The notes beneath the pieces are model-generated. The model searched no databases, had not been told where the DNA came from, and saw only the letters and a program-made list of their open reading frames with translations. Positions 7,701-13,198 of a stretch of DNA of 18,129 nt are shown here, piece after piece (the first letter of the stretch is position 1; the number at the start of each line of letters is the position of its first letter). The DNA lies in contig UQKM01000033.1 of the NCBI GenBank assembly GCA_900541685.1, positions 1 through 18,129 of the forward strand, read 5' to 3'. The position numbers and the translations under genes were made by a program. The stretch comes from an uncultured Collinsella sp. Its GTDB lineage: Bacteria > Actinomycetota > Coriobacteriia > Coriobacteriales > Coriobacteriaceae.

Positions 7701-8140
7701 ATGCCGGCGCGGCGATCGCTTCCGGCCGTGACGCGAACGCGGATGACGCCCTCAACGCGCTTTTCGCCGCAGCAGTCGAGGCACGTGCCAAGGTCGCGCC
7801 CGCCAAGGCCATCCTGGACGAGAAGCAGACCGCGGTGGACGAGCTCCAGCCCGGCTATGATGCGGCACTCGCCGCCTACGAGTTGGCGAAGTCCGACCGC
7901 ATCGCAGCGGAGCAGAAGCTTTCCGATGAGATCGCACGACAGGAGGCAGAGGAGGTCGCAAAGCAGCAGGCGGCATACAGCCCGAAGCACCTCGCCGGCA
8001 CGGATACCGCCCAGACCGGCAGCCTCGCCCAGACCGGTGACCGCGCGGGACTCATCGGCGAGACGTTCGTCATCGGCGGTACCGTCCTCGTGGCGACCGG
8101 CGTCTTCCTCGACCGGAAGAAGCGCCGCGAGCAGATGTAA
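4784..8140 (+). CDS. wall-anchored SEC10/PgrA-type surface-exclusion protein with CAP domain
   Basis: 1118-aa surface protein. Residues 1-55 form a long signal peptide (basic start, then a hydrophobic stretch ending in TAFAQTG). About 75-450 and 675-1065 are Ala-rich heptad repeats (D/A-A-K and Q-A-A words), which predict two long coiled-coil arms. Between them, about 494-640, lies a CAP/SCP-like domain with LDHARQYDFAENLAW (His541, Glu549) and GHYMNII (His620), matching the GEN and GHY motifs of that fold. The end is LAQTGD (from 1081), a hydrophobic segment and DRKKRREQ: an LAxTG sorting signal of the kind class E sortases cut. PrgA/Sec10 of conjugative plasmids have this stalk-plus-CAP plan and block uptake of the same plasmid. 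Surface exclusion here is inferred; adhesion or peptidase activity are alternatives. The Shine-Dalgarno is weak. Confidence 0.88.
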   Translation: MTQGKHFAAGGDHFAALPSKKIHTPKGIARLTVTAATMAAMTGSSLISPFTAFAQTGDGGTQHPAVMSPIAAHAGAASGAGAKSAAQTIADLQKAVDEAKAKEDAAKASYDEVAGPYNEAASARDQAKASYDSAVNAGTAADRAAMDEYARQVAEGKDAADAAGKHLEQAKAGLADAKADASEKDEAYQSAIKAAQNAKDALDKAKADAVSATPEAISAAEQAVRDAQAAVDRAQAELNNANTTLADAQSKLVAAQSAKDAADSVLAAAKQNKDAADAKAAAASAAYEKAKADLAAAEAGASGPEYDAAKQKVADAEAALAAARAAQSQCESELEQAQSAAATAQADLNDAQASLSVKQQAAADAESGVNAAQSALDAANADLDAAKQANVDAISKLDAAKQAVKDAESAKAAADVELANAKAAKDTADAAVTAAQQKVDEARAKLDSADAQLKQGAIGFFRAMGADDAVNIILNAKYAGKTEVGNSKDATSLDNMLNAIRWMKSVNDYRKSVGLSELHVTYKLIAGAIADANYSDTVLDHARQYDFAENLAWNYGIDPSGQWIEQEKGFFDKATEALYGVTGLVGKDAYDFYAKNGVAINHWIAGNCRWENGSSGTVGHYMNIINPELAVMGMATCTKGTMSGLQTQCYTAEISGWSGSGWNMNPISVDEYEQKLISYINGLKNAKSALDAAKADLASKQQAAAGAATTVQQKQVAADSAQADVDAAKQDVTDAQRAVDAAKADLAAKQQGVTDARAGLDAAKSSLDAANAAVVTAKSTVQQKQVAFDAANAAVTTAQSKLDSAKADTAAKQQGVDDANADLAKFFQDVADAKKAVDTAKSVHDAAAADQVEKATVLAAAEQKADATARALADAQRAVDAAKTDTGVAADRLTGSQTDLEDAQSNLDILTGLAAKLAEAQQREQDAVRAVNDTKVELDAAKAAAGAAESLVSAAEQAKAQADAKLSKLNSIDAGAAIASGRDANADDALNALFAAAVEARAKVAPAKAILDEKQTAVDELQPGYDAALAAYELAKSDRIAAEQKLSDEIARQEAEEVAKQQAAYSPKHLAGTDTAQTGSLAQTGDRAGLIGETFVIGGTVLVATGVFLDRKKRREQM

Positions 8141-8150
8141 AAGCGAGTCG

Positions 8151-8180
8151 GGCGTTGGATATCGGCTAGTGTCCAACGCC
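8151..8180 (+). terminator. hairpin after the wall-protein gene
   Basis: Perfect 9-bp arms GGCGTTGGA (8151-8159) and TCCAACGCC (8172-8180) start 11 nt after the stop. Only TGGTTT follows, so termination is probably partial and the next gene may be cotranscribed. Confidence 0.55.
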
Positions 8181-8205
8181 TGGTTTCATGGACAGGGAGA
8201 TCGGT

Positions 8206-8856
8206 GTGAGAACAAAGGCTATTATCGTTGCGCTTCTGGTGTGCCTTTCGGCACCTCAACTTGGATGTGCCAGCGTTGCAAAGCAAGGAAGCGGCTCTAC
8301 GGAAAGGGCCGCCACAGCGGTAAAGAATAAAGACAAAAAGAAGCCAAGCGAAGAAAAGGCGGCGCAAACCTCTGGAACCAAGAACGAGGAGAAGAAAGAA
8401 TCCGACGACAAGGACCAGAAGTCCGATGACTCCAAGAAGGAGGATAACAAGTCTTCCGATTCCTCGAAGTCGGACAGCAAGGGCGATTCCTCCCAGTCCA
8501 AGCAGAATTCCGGCAATTCGCAGGGCTCTGGCAGCAACAATTCCTCTTCCAACGGCGGTAGCCAGAAGAAGTGGGTTGCCGAGCAGGGCCACTGGGAGAC
8601 TGATTACAGCCAGGTCTGGGTGCCGAATGTGGTATATACGCGTCATGAACGTTGGATGTGCTCTGTATGCCATGCGACGTTTAACTCAGCAGCCGAAATG
8701 GACAATCATGTTATCTCTACCTACGGTGATGCACAACACCCTAATGGAGCTTCTGCAATCAATGATTCGTATACCACCTCTGAGGACCAAGGACATTATG
8801 AACAGCAGGCTACGGGACAACATTGGGTTGTCGACGTCGCCGGTCACTGGGAGTAA
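8206..8856 (+). CDS. exported/lipoprotein-like protein with C2H2-type Cys/His motif
   Basis: 216-aa protein of unknown function. The GTG at 8206 is chosen because AGGGAGA (8194-8200) lies 5 nt upstream; an ATG at 8188 would precede that site. Residues 5-16 are hydrophobic, followed by PQLGC (Cys21), an imperfect lipobox with Gln at -3, so it is either a lipoprotein or simply secreted. Residues 25-125 are a Lys/Asp/Ser-rich linker, long enough to cross the wall. The C-terminal domain has three GHWE/GHYE-type repeats and CSVCHATFNSAAEMDNH (Cys152, Cys155, His168) with His178, spaced like a C2H2 zinc site. It lies 65 nt after the surface-exclusion gene and is closed by a terminator, so the two probably act together at the cell surface. 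Confidence 0.8.
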   Translation: MRTKAIIVALLVCLSAPQLGCASVAKQGSGSTERAATAVKNKDKKKPSEEKAAQTSGTKNEEKKESDDKDQKSDDSKKEDNKSSDSSKSDSKGDSSQSKQNSGNSQGSGSNNSSSNGGSQKKWVAEQGHWETDYSQVWVPNVVYTRHERWMCSVCHATFNSAAEMDNHVISTYGDAQHPNGASAINDSYTTSEDQGHYEQQATGQHWVVDVAGHWE

Positions 8857-8902
8857 TGTACATCGTTCCTCTCCTCTTACATTTGGTAAATGTTAATTTG
8901 CG

Positions 8903-8927
8903 GGCGGCCGGTTCGGCCGCCTTTTTT
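8903..8927 (+). terminator. Rho-independent terminator
   Basis: GGCGGCCG (8903-8910) pairs perfectly with CGGCCGCC (8914-8921) around a 3-nt loop, and six T follow at once. Textbook structure, ending the two-gene surface module. Confidence 0.92.
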
Positions 8928-8929
8928 AG

Positions 8930-9479
8930 ACGCCCAGTCTGGGAGCAAACGATAGGAAGGCAATCAAACGAGAGGCCGTTCCAAAAGAATTCGGCGGTGC
9001 CGGATGCTTCGGGCAAAACCTTCCGCAAATCGGTAAGGTCTTCCATCAACTTGCTCCAGCCCTCGCCCGGAGTCCGCTACAGCGAATTTCTAACACTCAG
9101 CATCCTTCGCGTTAAAAATTCGCTTCCGCTCACGGTCTCCGCTGACACTACGACACCGCGAAGCCTTTCGCTCGAAACGAGGCCTCTCATTTCGTGTCTA
9201 CGCTACGCTTCGCCCAATCGCCGTCCCGGTTATTGCAAGATTGGTGTTGGGCTAGATAAATGGGGCCATACTCGCCCCCTTTATCTGCCAACACATCTTG
9301 TTTAACACCTCACACGGCGATAAAGTTAGAAATGAAGTTCGCCTTCATTTCTCTAAGGGAAGCGACGGCGTCACTTCAAAAATCGGCGCGACGTCAGTCG
9401 CTCCTAAAAAGGAAAGCAATCTCATATCGGTTTTGAATCGGTGGCCTCACCGATTCGCTCTGCTTTCCTGGGGGCATGA
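8930..9479. other. hairpin-rich region before mob genes, candidate oriT
   Basis: 550 bp with no supported gene but a dense series of inverted repeats: AGCGAATTT (9081-9089)/AAATTCGCT (9116-9124); GTGTTGG-GATAAA-GGGG (9244-9265) with CCCC-TTTATC-CCAACAC (9276-9294); AGAAATGAAG (9328-9337)/CTTCATTTCT (9343-9352), perfect; AGCGAC (9361-9366)/GTCGCT (9397-9402); and a nested pair, GGAAAGCA (9411-9418)/TGCTTTCC (9461-9468) around GAATCGGTG (9435-9443)/CACCGATTC (9448-9456). Origins of transfer usually lie just upstream of mobC-relaxase operons and consist of such repeats beside a nick site. The 9244-9294 repeat is my best oriT guess; the last pair may instead control mobC translation. The nick site is not identifiable by eye. 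Confidence 0.5.
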
Positions 9480-10067
9480 ATGATGAGTTGCAAACGTCCG
9501 TACACCGTTAAGGCGACACTCACTTCTGAAGAATACGAAACGCTTTCCGCTTTGGCAGAAAAGGCGGGCATGACGAAAGCCGAATTCATTCGCTATGCAC
9601 TGATTCATTGGAATGAATCGTTCGATGATCTAGCCATTTCCAAAAATAAGAACGGTGGCCGTAGCAAAAAGCTGCAAACCGTTTCAGAGGATTCGAACGA
9701 AAAGCGCTCGGCGGTTATTTACGTCAAAGTCACCGATGGCGAGCACGAGGCGATTCGCAAGCAGGCGGATGCGCTCGGCACGACCGTCAGTGCGTATGCC
9801 CGCCGCGTGATGCTGGCCGGGAAAATCGAGATGATCGATTTCGATATGAGCCAGGTCGCAAAAATCTATCACGAGCTGTATCGCGAGGGGACGAACCTCA
9901 ACCAGCTGATGTACTTCGTGCACGCGCAAGGTCTTCCGGCCTACAACGAGAAGGCAGTTTTCCGAACGCTTGAAAAGGTTTACCAGAACGCCCGCAAAGT
10001 CACTCTCTTTATCGAAGAACTCGAACAGCGCTATTTCGTCGGCGGTGATCAAAATGACCGTCGTTAA
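9480..10067 (+). CDS. mobC: MobC-like relaxosome accessory protein, tandem RHH
   Basis: 195-aa (194 if ATG 9483 is used) basic DNA-binding protein that should help the relaxase bind and open oriT. Two ribbon-helix-helix-like segments are visible: PYTVKATLTSEEYETLSAL with AGMTKAEFIRYAL (about 7-43), and SAVIYVKVTDGEHEAIRKQ with LGTTVSAYARRVML (about 77-112). They are followed by the MobC-type EGTNLNQLMYF stretch (about 136-146) and a helical C-terminus. Most MobC proteins show one such segment, so the doubled N-terminus is notable. The start follows GGGGG (9470-9474), a weak Shine-Dalgarno next to the outer arm of a hairpin. The 3' end overlaps the relaxase start by 14 nt, which indicates translational coupling. 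Confidence 0.85.
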   Translation: MMSCKRPYTVKATLTSEEYETLSALAEKAGMTKAEFIRYALIHWNESFDDLAISKNKNGGRSKKLQTVSEDSNEKRSAVIYVKVTDGEHEAIRKQADALGTTVSAYARRVMLAGKIEMIDFDMSQVAKIYHELYREGTNLNQLMYFVHAQGLPAYNEKAVFRTLEKVYQNARKVTLFIEELEQRYFVGGDQNDRR

Positions 10068-11253
10068 GCAGAAAGGTGTTTCGTCCGAGCGCTATGCGAA
10101 GAACGTGCGCAAGTACATTAACGGAAAGTACGCTTTGGCCCGCGGCGGCTGGAACCTCGCGAACCGAAAGTACTGGTTTTCCGAGATGGCTATGACGCGG
10201 AAGATGTTTCATCACGACAGGCCTGCGCGTGCCGGCGCGAAGAACATAACGATGCTTCATCAGGTTCTTGCGTTTCTTCCCGAGGAGTGCAGCTGCAACG
10301 GAGGCAAGATGACCCCCGATGCATGTATGGCCTACGCGGAGCAATGGCTTGCGAAACACTACCCGCATCAACAAGTGATTGTCGCCTTGCATGAGGAAAG
10401 CGATAAGGCGGGAAAACGTTACGCGGTCCATATGGCGATTAACCGCACGGATCTTTTGACGGGTAAGCGTTGCGAGACGGGTGGGCGTCGCGGAAAGTAC
10501 GAACGCGCTGCGTGGGTTCGTGAAATGGACAAGGCCTGGAATCTCGCTCAGCTCGAAAAGGGAAAGAAGAACTCGAAGATTCGAGACCGACAGCCGCGCG
10601 ACACTGAAAAGAAAATTGACGATCGGGGAGAGTACAGCTATAAAAACAATTTGCGCGAGTTGATCCATATTGCAATCAACGACTATCACCCGAAGACTAT
10701 GGAGCAGTTCAAAAAGTTACTTGCCTCATGGGGCGTAGAGATTTTCATTAAGAACAACCGAGTCTATGCGACGGATCTCGATATCAAGGAGGCCGGCAAT
10801 CCGAAATGCACTTTCAACCTGACCCGTCTTGACGGGCGGTTTGCGATCAAGCAGCTTGAGGCGGCCTTTAAAAATAACGTGCTGGAAGCCGAGCGAGCCC
10901 TTCCTTATGAGAGGCGTTGCGAGATTTACATTCAACGGCTTAAGAAAGCGTATTCGGCGTGGGTCGAGCAGGCAGAGGCGAGCAAGGGCGTCGCCTACAA
11001 TCTCTTCCCTAAGTTCATCGCACCGAAGTGCGATGAAGATCTGCTCGAGGATCCGGCGGTTCGTGATGAGCTTCTTGCCCGGCGCGGTTACGCAAGGGAG
11101 ATTCGAAACCGTTACGCCGGCGCCGTTCCCGATGCTGGCGATGACCGCGTTCGCGCCGCAGGCCGAGCCCATGGTGGCAACATCGACATCTCGCCGCAGG
11201 TCGATCGTGCGGTCGACCGAGGCGATTACGCTCGCGGAGACACGCCTCGCTAG
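10054..11253 (+). CDS. MOBP-like relaxase / mobilization nuclease
   Basis: 399-aa protein expected to nick oriT, stay bound to the 5' end through a tyrosine and lead the strand into the recipient. The N-terminus has tyrosine candidates (SERYAKNVRKYINGKYAL). The metal-binding region reads VALHEESDKAG (His113) then YAVHMAINRTD (His126, Asn130). Compared with the usual MOBP pattern H-x-D-x-D-(x)n-H-x-H-x3-N, there is an insertion of about 4 residues, and the first His of the HxH pair is Ala124. The C-terminal third is basic and then Gly/Arg-rich. ATG 10054 overlaps mobC by 14 nt; GTG 10045 is an alternative. The last four codons and the stop lie within repeat copy 1 (11239-11685), so the 3' end may have been replaced. 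No coupling protein accompanies it. Confidence 0.85.
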   Translation: MTVVKQKGVSSERYAKNVRKYINGKYALARGGWNLANRKYWFSEMAMTRKMFHHDRPARAGAKNITMLHQVLAFLPEECSCNGGKMTPDACMAYAEQWLAKHYPHQQVIVALHEESDKAGKRYAVHMAINRTDLLTGKRCETGGRRGKYERAAWVREMDKAWNLAQLEKGKKNSKIRDRQPRDTEKKIDDRGEYSYKNNLRELIHIAINDYHPKTMEQFKKLLASWGVEIFIKNNRVYATDLDIKEAGNPKCTFNLTRLDGRFAIKQLEAAFKNNVLEAERALPYERRCEIYIQRLKKAYSAWVEQAEASKGVAYNLFPKFIAPKCDEDLLEDPAVRDELLARRGYAREIRNRYAGAVPDAGDDRVRAAGRAHGGNIDISPQVDRAVDRGDYARGDTPR

Positions 11254-11368
11254 TTTTGGAGAGCCTATCGTCGGTGCCCTAGCGTGCTGCCATCCAGTGC
11301 CGATTCTTTCATGCTCGCAATTCGGCGAGGGTGAGGAGTATGAATTGATCGGCGGGAGTCAGCCGCTC

Positions 11369-11377
11369 TGATAGAAT
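11369..11377 (+). promoter_or_regulatory. extended -10 promoter of the 41-aa peptide gene, copy 1
   Basis: TGATAGAAT fits the TGnTATAAT extended -10 form, and copy 2 has TGATAAAAT at the same distance (72 nt) from the start codon. TTGATC (11345-11350) is a poor -35, 21 nt away. The leader holds CCTCCAT (11416-11422) and ATGGGAGG (11425-11432), which pair with one bulged G and hide the GGAGG Shine-Dalgarno. Confidence 0.6.
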
Positions 11378-11440
11378 CGTCCTTGCTGTCGGCAGCCCTC
11401 GTGCCGGGCAGAGCCCTCCATTCGATGGGAGGTGATGCCC

Positions 11441-11566
11441 ATGACCGATTTCACCGAGCTCGTGAAGCTCCTGACCGCTACGGTCTCGCTCCTCACGGCC
11501 CTTGTCGGCCTTTCCAAGGCACTCAAGCAGGGCTCGAAGCCCAAAAAGAAAGGCCACCGTCGCTAA
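11441..11566 (+). CDS. 41-aa hydrophobic peptide, type I toxin-like, copy 1
   Basis: Small membrane peptide. Residues 4-27 form one hydrophobic helix (Leu/Ala/Val/Thr), and the tail from about 29 is strongly basic (KQGSKPKKKGHRR). Of two in-frame ATGs, 11441 lies 8 nt after GGAGG and is preferred; ATG 11435 is too close to it. Copy 2 differs by 4 bases, giving two substitutions (Glu6Ala, Thr14Met), so the reading frame is preserved. Size, one membrane helix with a charged end, strong but hairpin-covered Shine-Dalgarno, own promoter and possible opposing promoter all resemble type I toxin genes (Fst/TxpA/holin-like toxins). I recognise no specific family. A small membrane modulator protein is the alternative. 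Confidence 0.72.
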   Translation: MTDFTELVKLLTATVSLLTALVGLSKALKQGSKPKKKGHRR

Positions 11567-11591
11567 GACGATGACCTAACTCTATTAAGCA

Positions 11592-11628
11592 ACGGCTCTG
11601 CCCAGCTCACTACAACTTGGGCTGCCGT
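11592..11628. terminator. 3' hairpin of the peptide module, copy 1
   Basis: ACGGC-GCCCA (11592-11604) pairs with TGGGC-GCCGT (11618-11628), with a small bulge of three bases on one side and one on the other. The same hairpin occurs in copy 2 at 18025-18061. No T run follows on the plus strand, so it may be the contact loop of a sense/antisense RNA pair as much as a terminator. Confidence 0.45.
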
Positions 11629-11635
11629 CGGCACC

Positions 11636-11665
11636 ATTCTACCCTTCTGACGAGGAATTCGTCCA
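11636..11665 (-). promoter_or_regulatory. possible opposing promoter of an antisense RNA, copy 1
   Basis: On the minus strand TGGACG (11665-11660) and TAGAAT (11641-11636) are separated by 18 bp. Copy 2 has TGGACG (18098-18093) and TAAAAT (18074-18069) at the same spacing. A transcript from here would run back through the 3' hairpin and into the peptide gene. No expression evidence exists; this is inference from two conserved copies. Confidence 0.35.
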
Positions 11666-11770
11666 TATTTCAAAAATCGAATCCTGTTCGCGCGTGGGCG
11701 CGTGGGCGTAAACTTTTAGTTGGGCAAACCCGACAGATTGGAGCTTGAAACATGAGGGATATGCACCTCA

Positions 11771-11822
11771 TGTCGCTCATAAAACGTCTCCTGACCTCGA
11801 AGGAGAACGTTTTTTAGCGACA
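11771..11822 (+). promoter_or_regulatory. long leader hairpin before the phosphoesterase operon
   Basis: TGTCGCT (11771-11777) pairs with AGCGACA (11816-11822), and inside it AAAACGTCTCC (11781-11791) pairs with GGAGAACGTTTT (11802-11813) with one bulged A. The inner stem followed by TTTTTT can act as an intrinsic terminator, while the 3' arm ends directly before the AGAAGGAGA Shine-Dalgarno. Just upstream, CATGAGG (11751-11757) pairs with CCTCATG (11766-11772), overlapping the outer arm by 2 nt, so the two hairpins could compete. It looks like an attenuator. Confidence 0.5.
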
Positions 11823-11837
11823 GAAGGAGACATAAAT

Positions 11838-12476
11838 ATGATCTGGTTTACCAGCGACACCCACTTCGGGCATGAGAACGTGCTGAAGTTCACCGACCGC
11901 CCGTGGGAGACGATTTGGCAGATGAACGACGCCATCGTCGACAGCATCAACGGCAGGGTTACCGTGGACGACGAGCTCTACATCCTGGGTGATTTCTCAT
12001 TCAAGATGACCGCCCAGGACGCCTACGGGCTGCGCAAGCGGATCGCCTGCAGGCGCATCCACCTCGTCCCGGGAAACCACGACAAGGACTGGACCCAGCC
12101 GGCGGTCGCGGGCGCCTTCACCGTGGAGCCGCCGATCTGCGTGCTCAAGATCGACGGGCAGAAGATCGTCCTGAGCCATTACCCCATGGCCGACTGGCAG
12201 GGCATGAGCCATGGATCGTGGCACCTCCACGGGCACATCCACAGCAGCGGCGGCGCGTACAACGAGTTCAACCGCAAGCAGGGCCTTCTGCGCTACGACG
12301 TCGGTTGCGATGCCAACGGGCACTCCCCGGTGAGCCTCGACGAGCTGAGGGAGTGGTTCGCCGGAGTCGGCGAGCCGTGCGGCCGGGTGAAATGGCCCTG
12401 GTGGGTCAACGAGACCGGCGACAGGCAGGTCGAGCGCGAGCTGGCGGCGTACAAGAGGGAAGAGGTGATTCGATGA
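11838..12476 (+). CDS. calcineurin-like metallophosphoesterase 1
   Basis: 212-aa cytoplasmic two-metal phosphoesterase. All metal-site motifs are present in order: SDTHFGH (Asp7, His9), GDFS (Asp52), GNHD (Asn80, His81), LSHYP (His114) and GHIH (His133, His135). This set defines the calcineurin-like fold and predicts an active phosphomonoesterase or phosphodiesterase. The reading frame is open further upstream to 11745, but ATG 11838 has AGAAGGAGA about 8 nt before it and gives the correct N-terminal beta strand. It is first of three such genes; its TGA overlaps the next ATG by 4 nt. It is more distant from the other two than they are from each other. Related proteins are frequent in phages and mobile elements; the substrate is unknown. 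Confidence 0.9.
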   Translation: MIWFTSDTHFGHENVLKFTDRPWETIWQMNDAIVDSINGRVTVDDELYILGDFSFKMTAQDAYGLRKRIACRRIHLVPGNHDKDWTQPAVAGAFTVEPPICVLKIDGQKIVLSHYPMADWQGMSHGSWHLHGHIHSSGGAYNEFNRKQGLLRYDVGCDANGHSPVSLDELREWFAGVGEPCGRVKWPWWVNETGDRQVERELAAYKREEVIR

Positions 12477-13198
12477 CGGTCTATGTGACGGGCGACATCC
12501 ACGGTGGGCTCGACATGCAAAAGCTCCGCGACTGGGAGCTTGGGGATAGCCTTACCGGCGATGACTACCTCATTGTCGCCGGCGACTTTGGCTTTCCGTG
12601 GGATTTCTCTGCCGAGGAATGCGCCGATATCGCCTGGCTGGAGTCGCGCCCCTACACGGTGCTGTTCGTCGACGGCAACCACGAGCGCTTCGATCACTGG
12701 GCGGAGCGACCCATGGAACTGTGGCACGGTGGGCTGACGCAACGCCTGTCGGATACTTCGTCTATCCGCCGCCTCATGCGCGGGGAGGTCTTCGAGCTCG
12801 ACGGCTCGACGGTCTTCACCATGGGCGGTGCCACGAGCGTGGACAGGGAATACCGCGTGCCGTATTCCAGCTGGTGGCCTCAGGAGCTTCCGGACGAGCG
12901 CGAATTCGATGCCGCGCGGGCCAAGCTCGACGAGGTCGGCTGGAAGGTCGACTGCGTCATCACCCATACCTGCGCCACGCGCATGCTCTCGCCGACGCTC
13001 TACCCGGACCCGGGCTGGGAACGCCCTGATGTGGACCGGCTGACCGGATTCCTCGACGAGATCGAGGATCGCCTGGACTATAAGCACTGGTATTACGGTC
13101 ATTTTCACCGAGACGGCAACCCGGACGAACGGCACACGGTGCTGTATGACCGGATCGTGAGGCTCGGGGACAAACTCCTGCCGTGGGGTGCGTACTGA
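12473..13198 (+). CDS. calcineurin-like metallophosphoesterase 2
   Basis: 241-aa phosphoesterase with a complete metal site: TGDIHG (Asp8, His10), GDFGF (Asp38), DGNHE (Asn69, His70), ITHT (His165) and YGHFH (His210, His212). After the GNHE motif it has the cassette RGEVFELDG, MGGATSVDREYR and SSWWPQELPDE, shared with phosphoesterase 3 and typical of a phage and mobile-element subfamily. ATG 12473 overlaps the stop of the first gene (ATGA), with AGAGGGAAGAGG just upstream as the Shine-Dalgarno; its stop overlaps the next ATG (TGATG). Such coupling suggests a fixed stoichiometry or a complex. The substrate cannot be inferred; small nucleotides, 2',3'-cyclic ends or phosphoproteins are all possible for this fold. 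Confidence 0.9.
   Translation: MTVYVTGDIHGGLDMQKLRDWELGDSLTGDDYLIVAGDFGFPWDFSAEECADIAWLESRPYTVLFVDGNHERFDHWAERPMELWHGGLTQRLSDTSSIRRLMRGEVFELDGSTVFTMGGATSVDREYRVPYSSWWPQELPDEREFDAARAKLDEVGWKVDCVITHTCATRMLSPTLYPDPGWERPDVDRLTGFLDEIEDRLDYKHWYYGHFHRDGNPDERHTVLYDRIVRLGDKLLPWGAY

Larger units (their letters stand above)
11239..11685 (+). repeat. peptide-module repeat, copy 1
   Basis: About 440 bp repeated in direct orientation at 17671-18118, diverged upstream of the peptide gene and almost identical across it. Shared from left to right: TAGTTTTGGA, CGGTGCCCTAGCG, an extended -10 promoter, the hairpin covering the Shine-Dalgarno, the 41-aa gene, a 3' hairpin, and the end block GACGAGGAATTCGTCC followed by ATATTTCAAAAA. 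Copy 1 begins inside the relaxase 3' end. Confidence 0.88.

Noticed and set aside
4925..8176. 1083-aa open frame on the minus strand under the wall-protein gene
   Set aside because: A product of the repetitive GC-rich Ala/Lys/Asp codons of the coiled-coil gene; no ribosome site and no recognisable domain.
9298..9483. 61-aa open frame just before mobC
   Set aside because: It consists almost wholly of inverted repeats (9328-9352, 9361-9402, 9411-9468); structure explains the sequence better than coding.
9480..11253. Self-transmissible conjugative element
   Set aside because: Only MobC and a relaxase are present; no coupling ATPase, VirB4-type ATPase or channel gene occurs in the element, so helper-dependent mobilization is the supported reading.
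11309..11574. Longer open frames (61-82 aa) over the peptide gene in other frames and on the minus strand
   Set aside because: The 41-aa frame has the perfect Shine-Dalgarno and a membrane-helix pattern; the others have neither.
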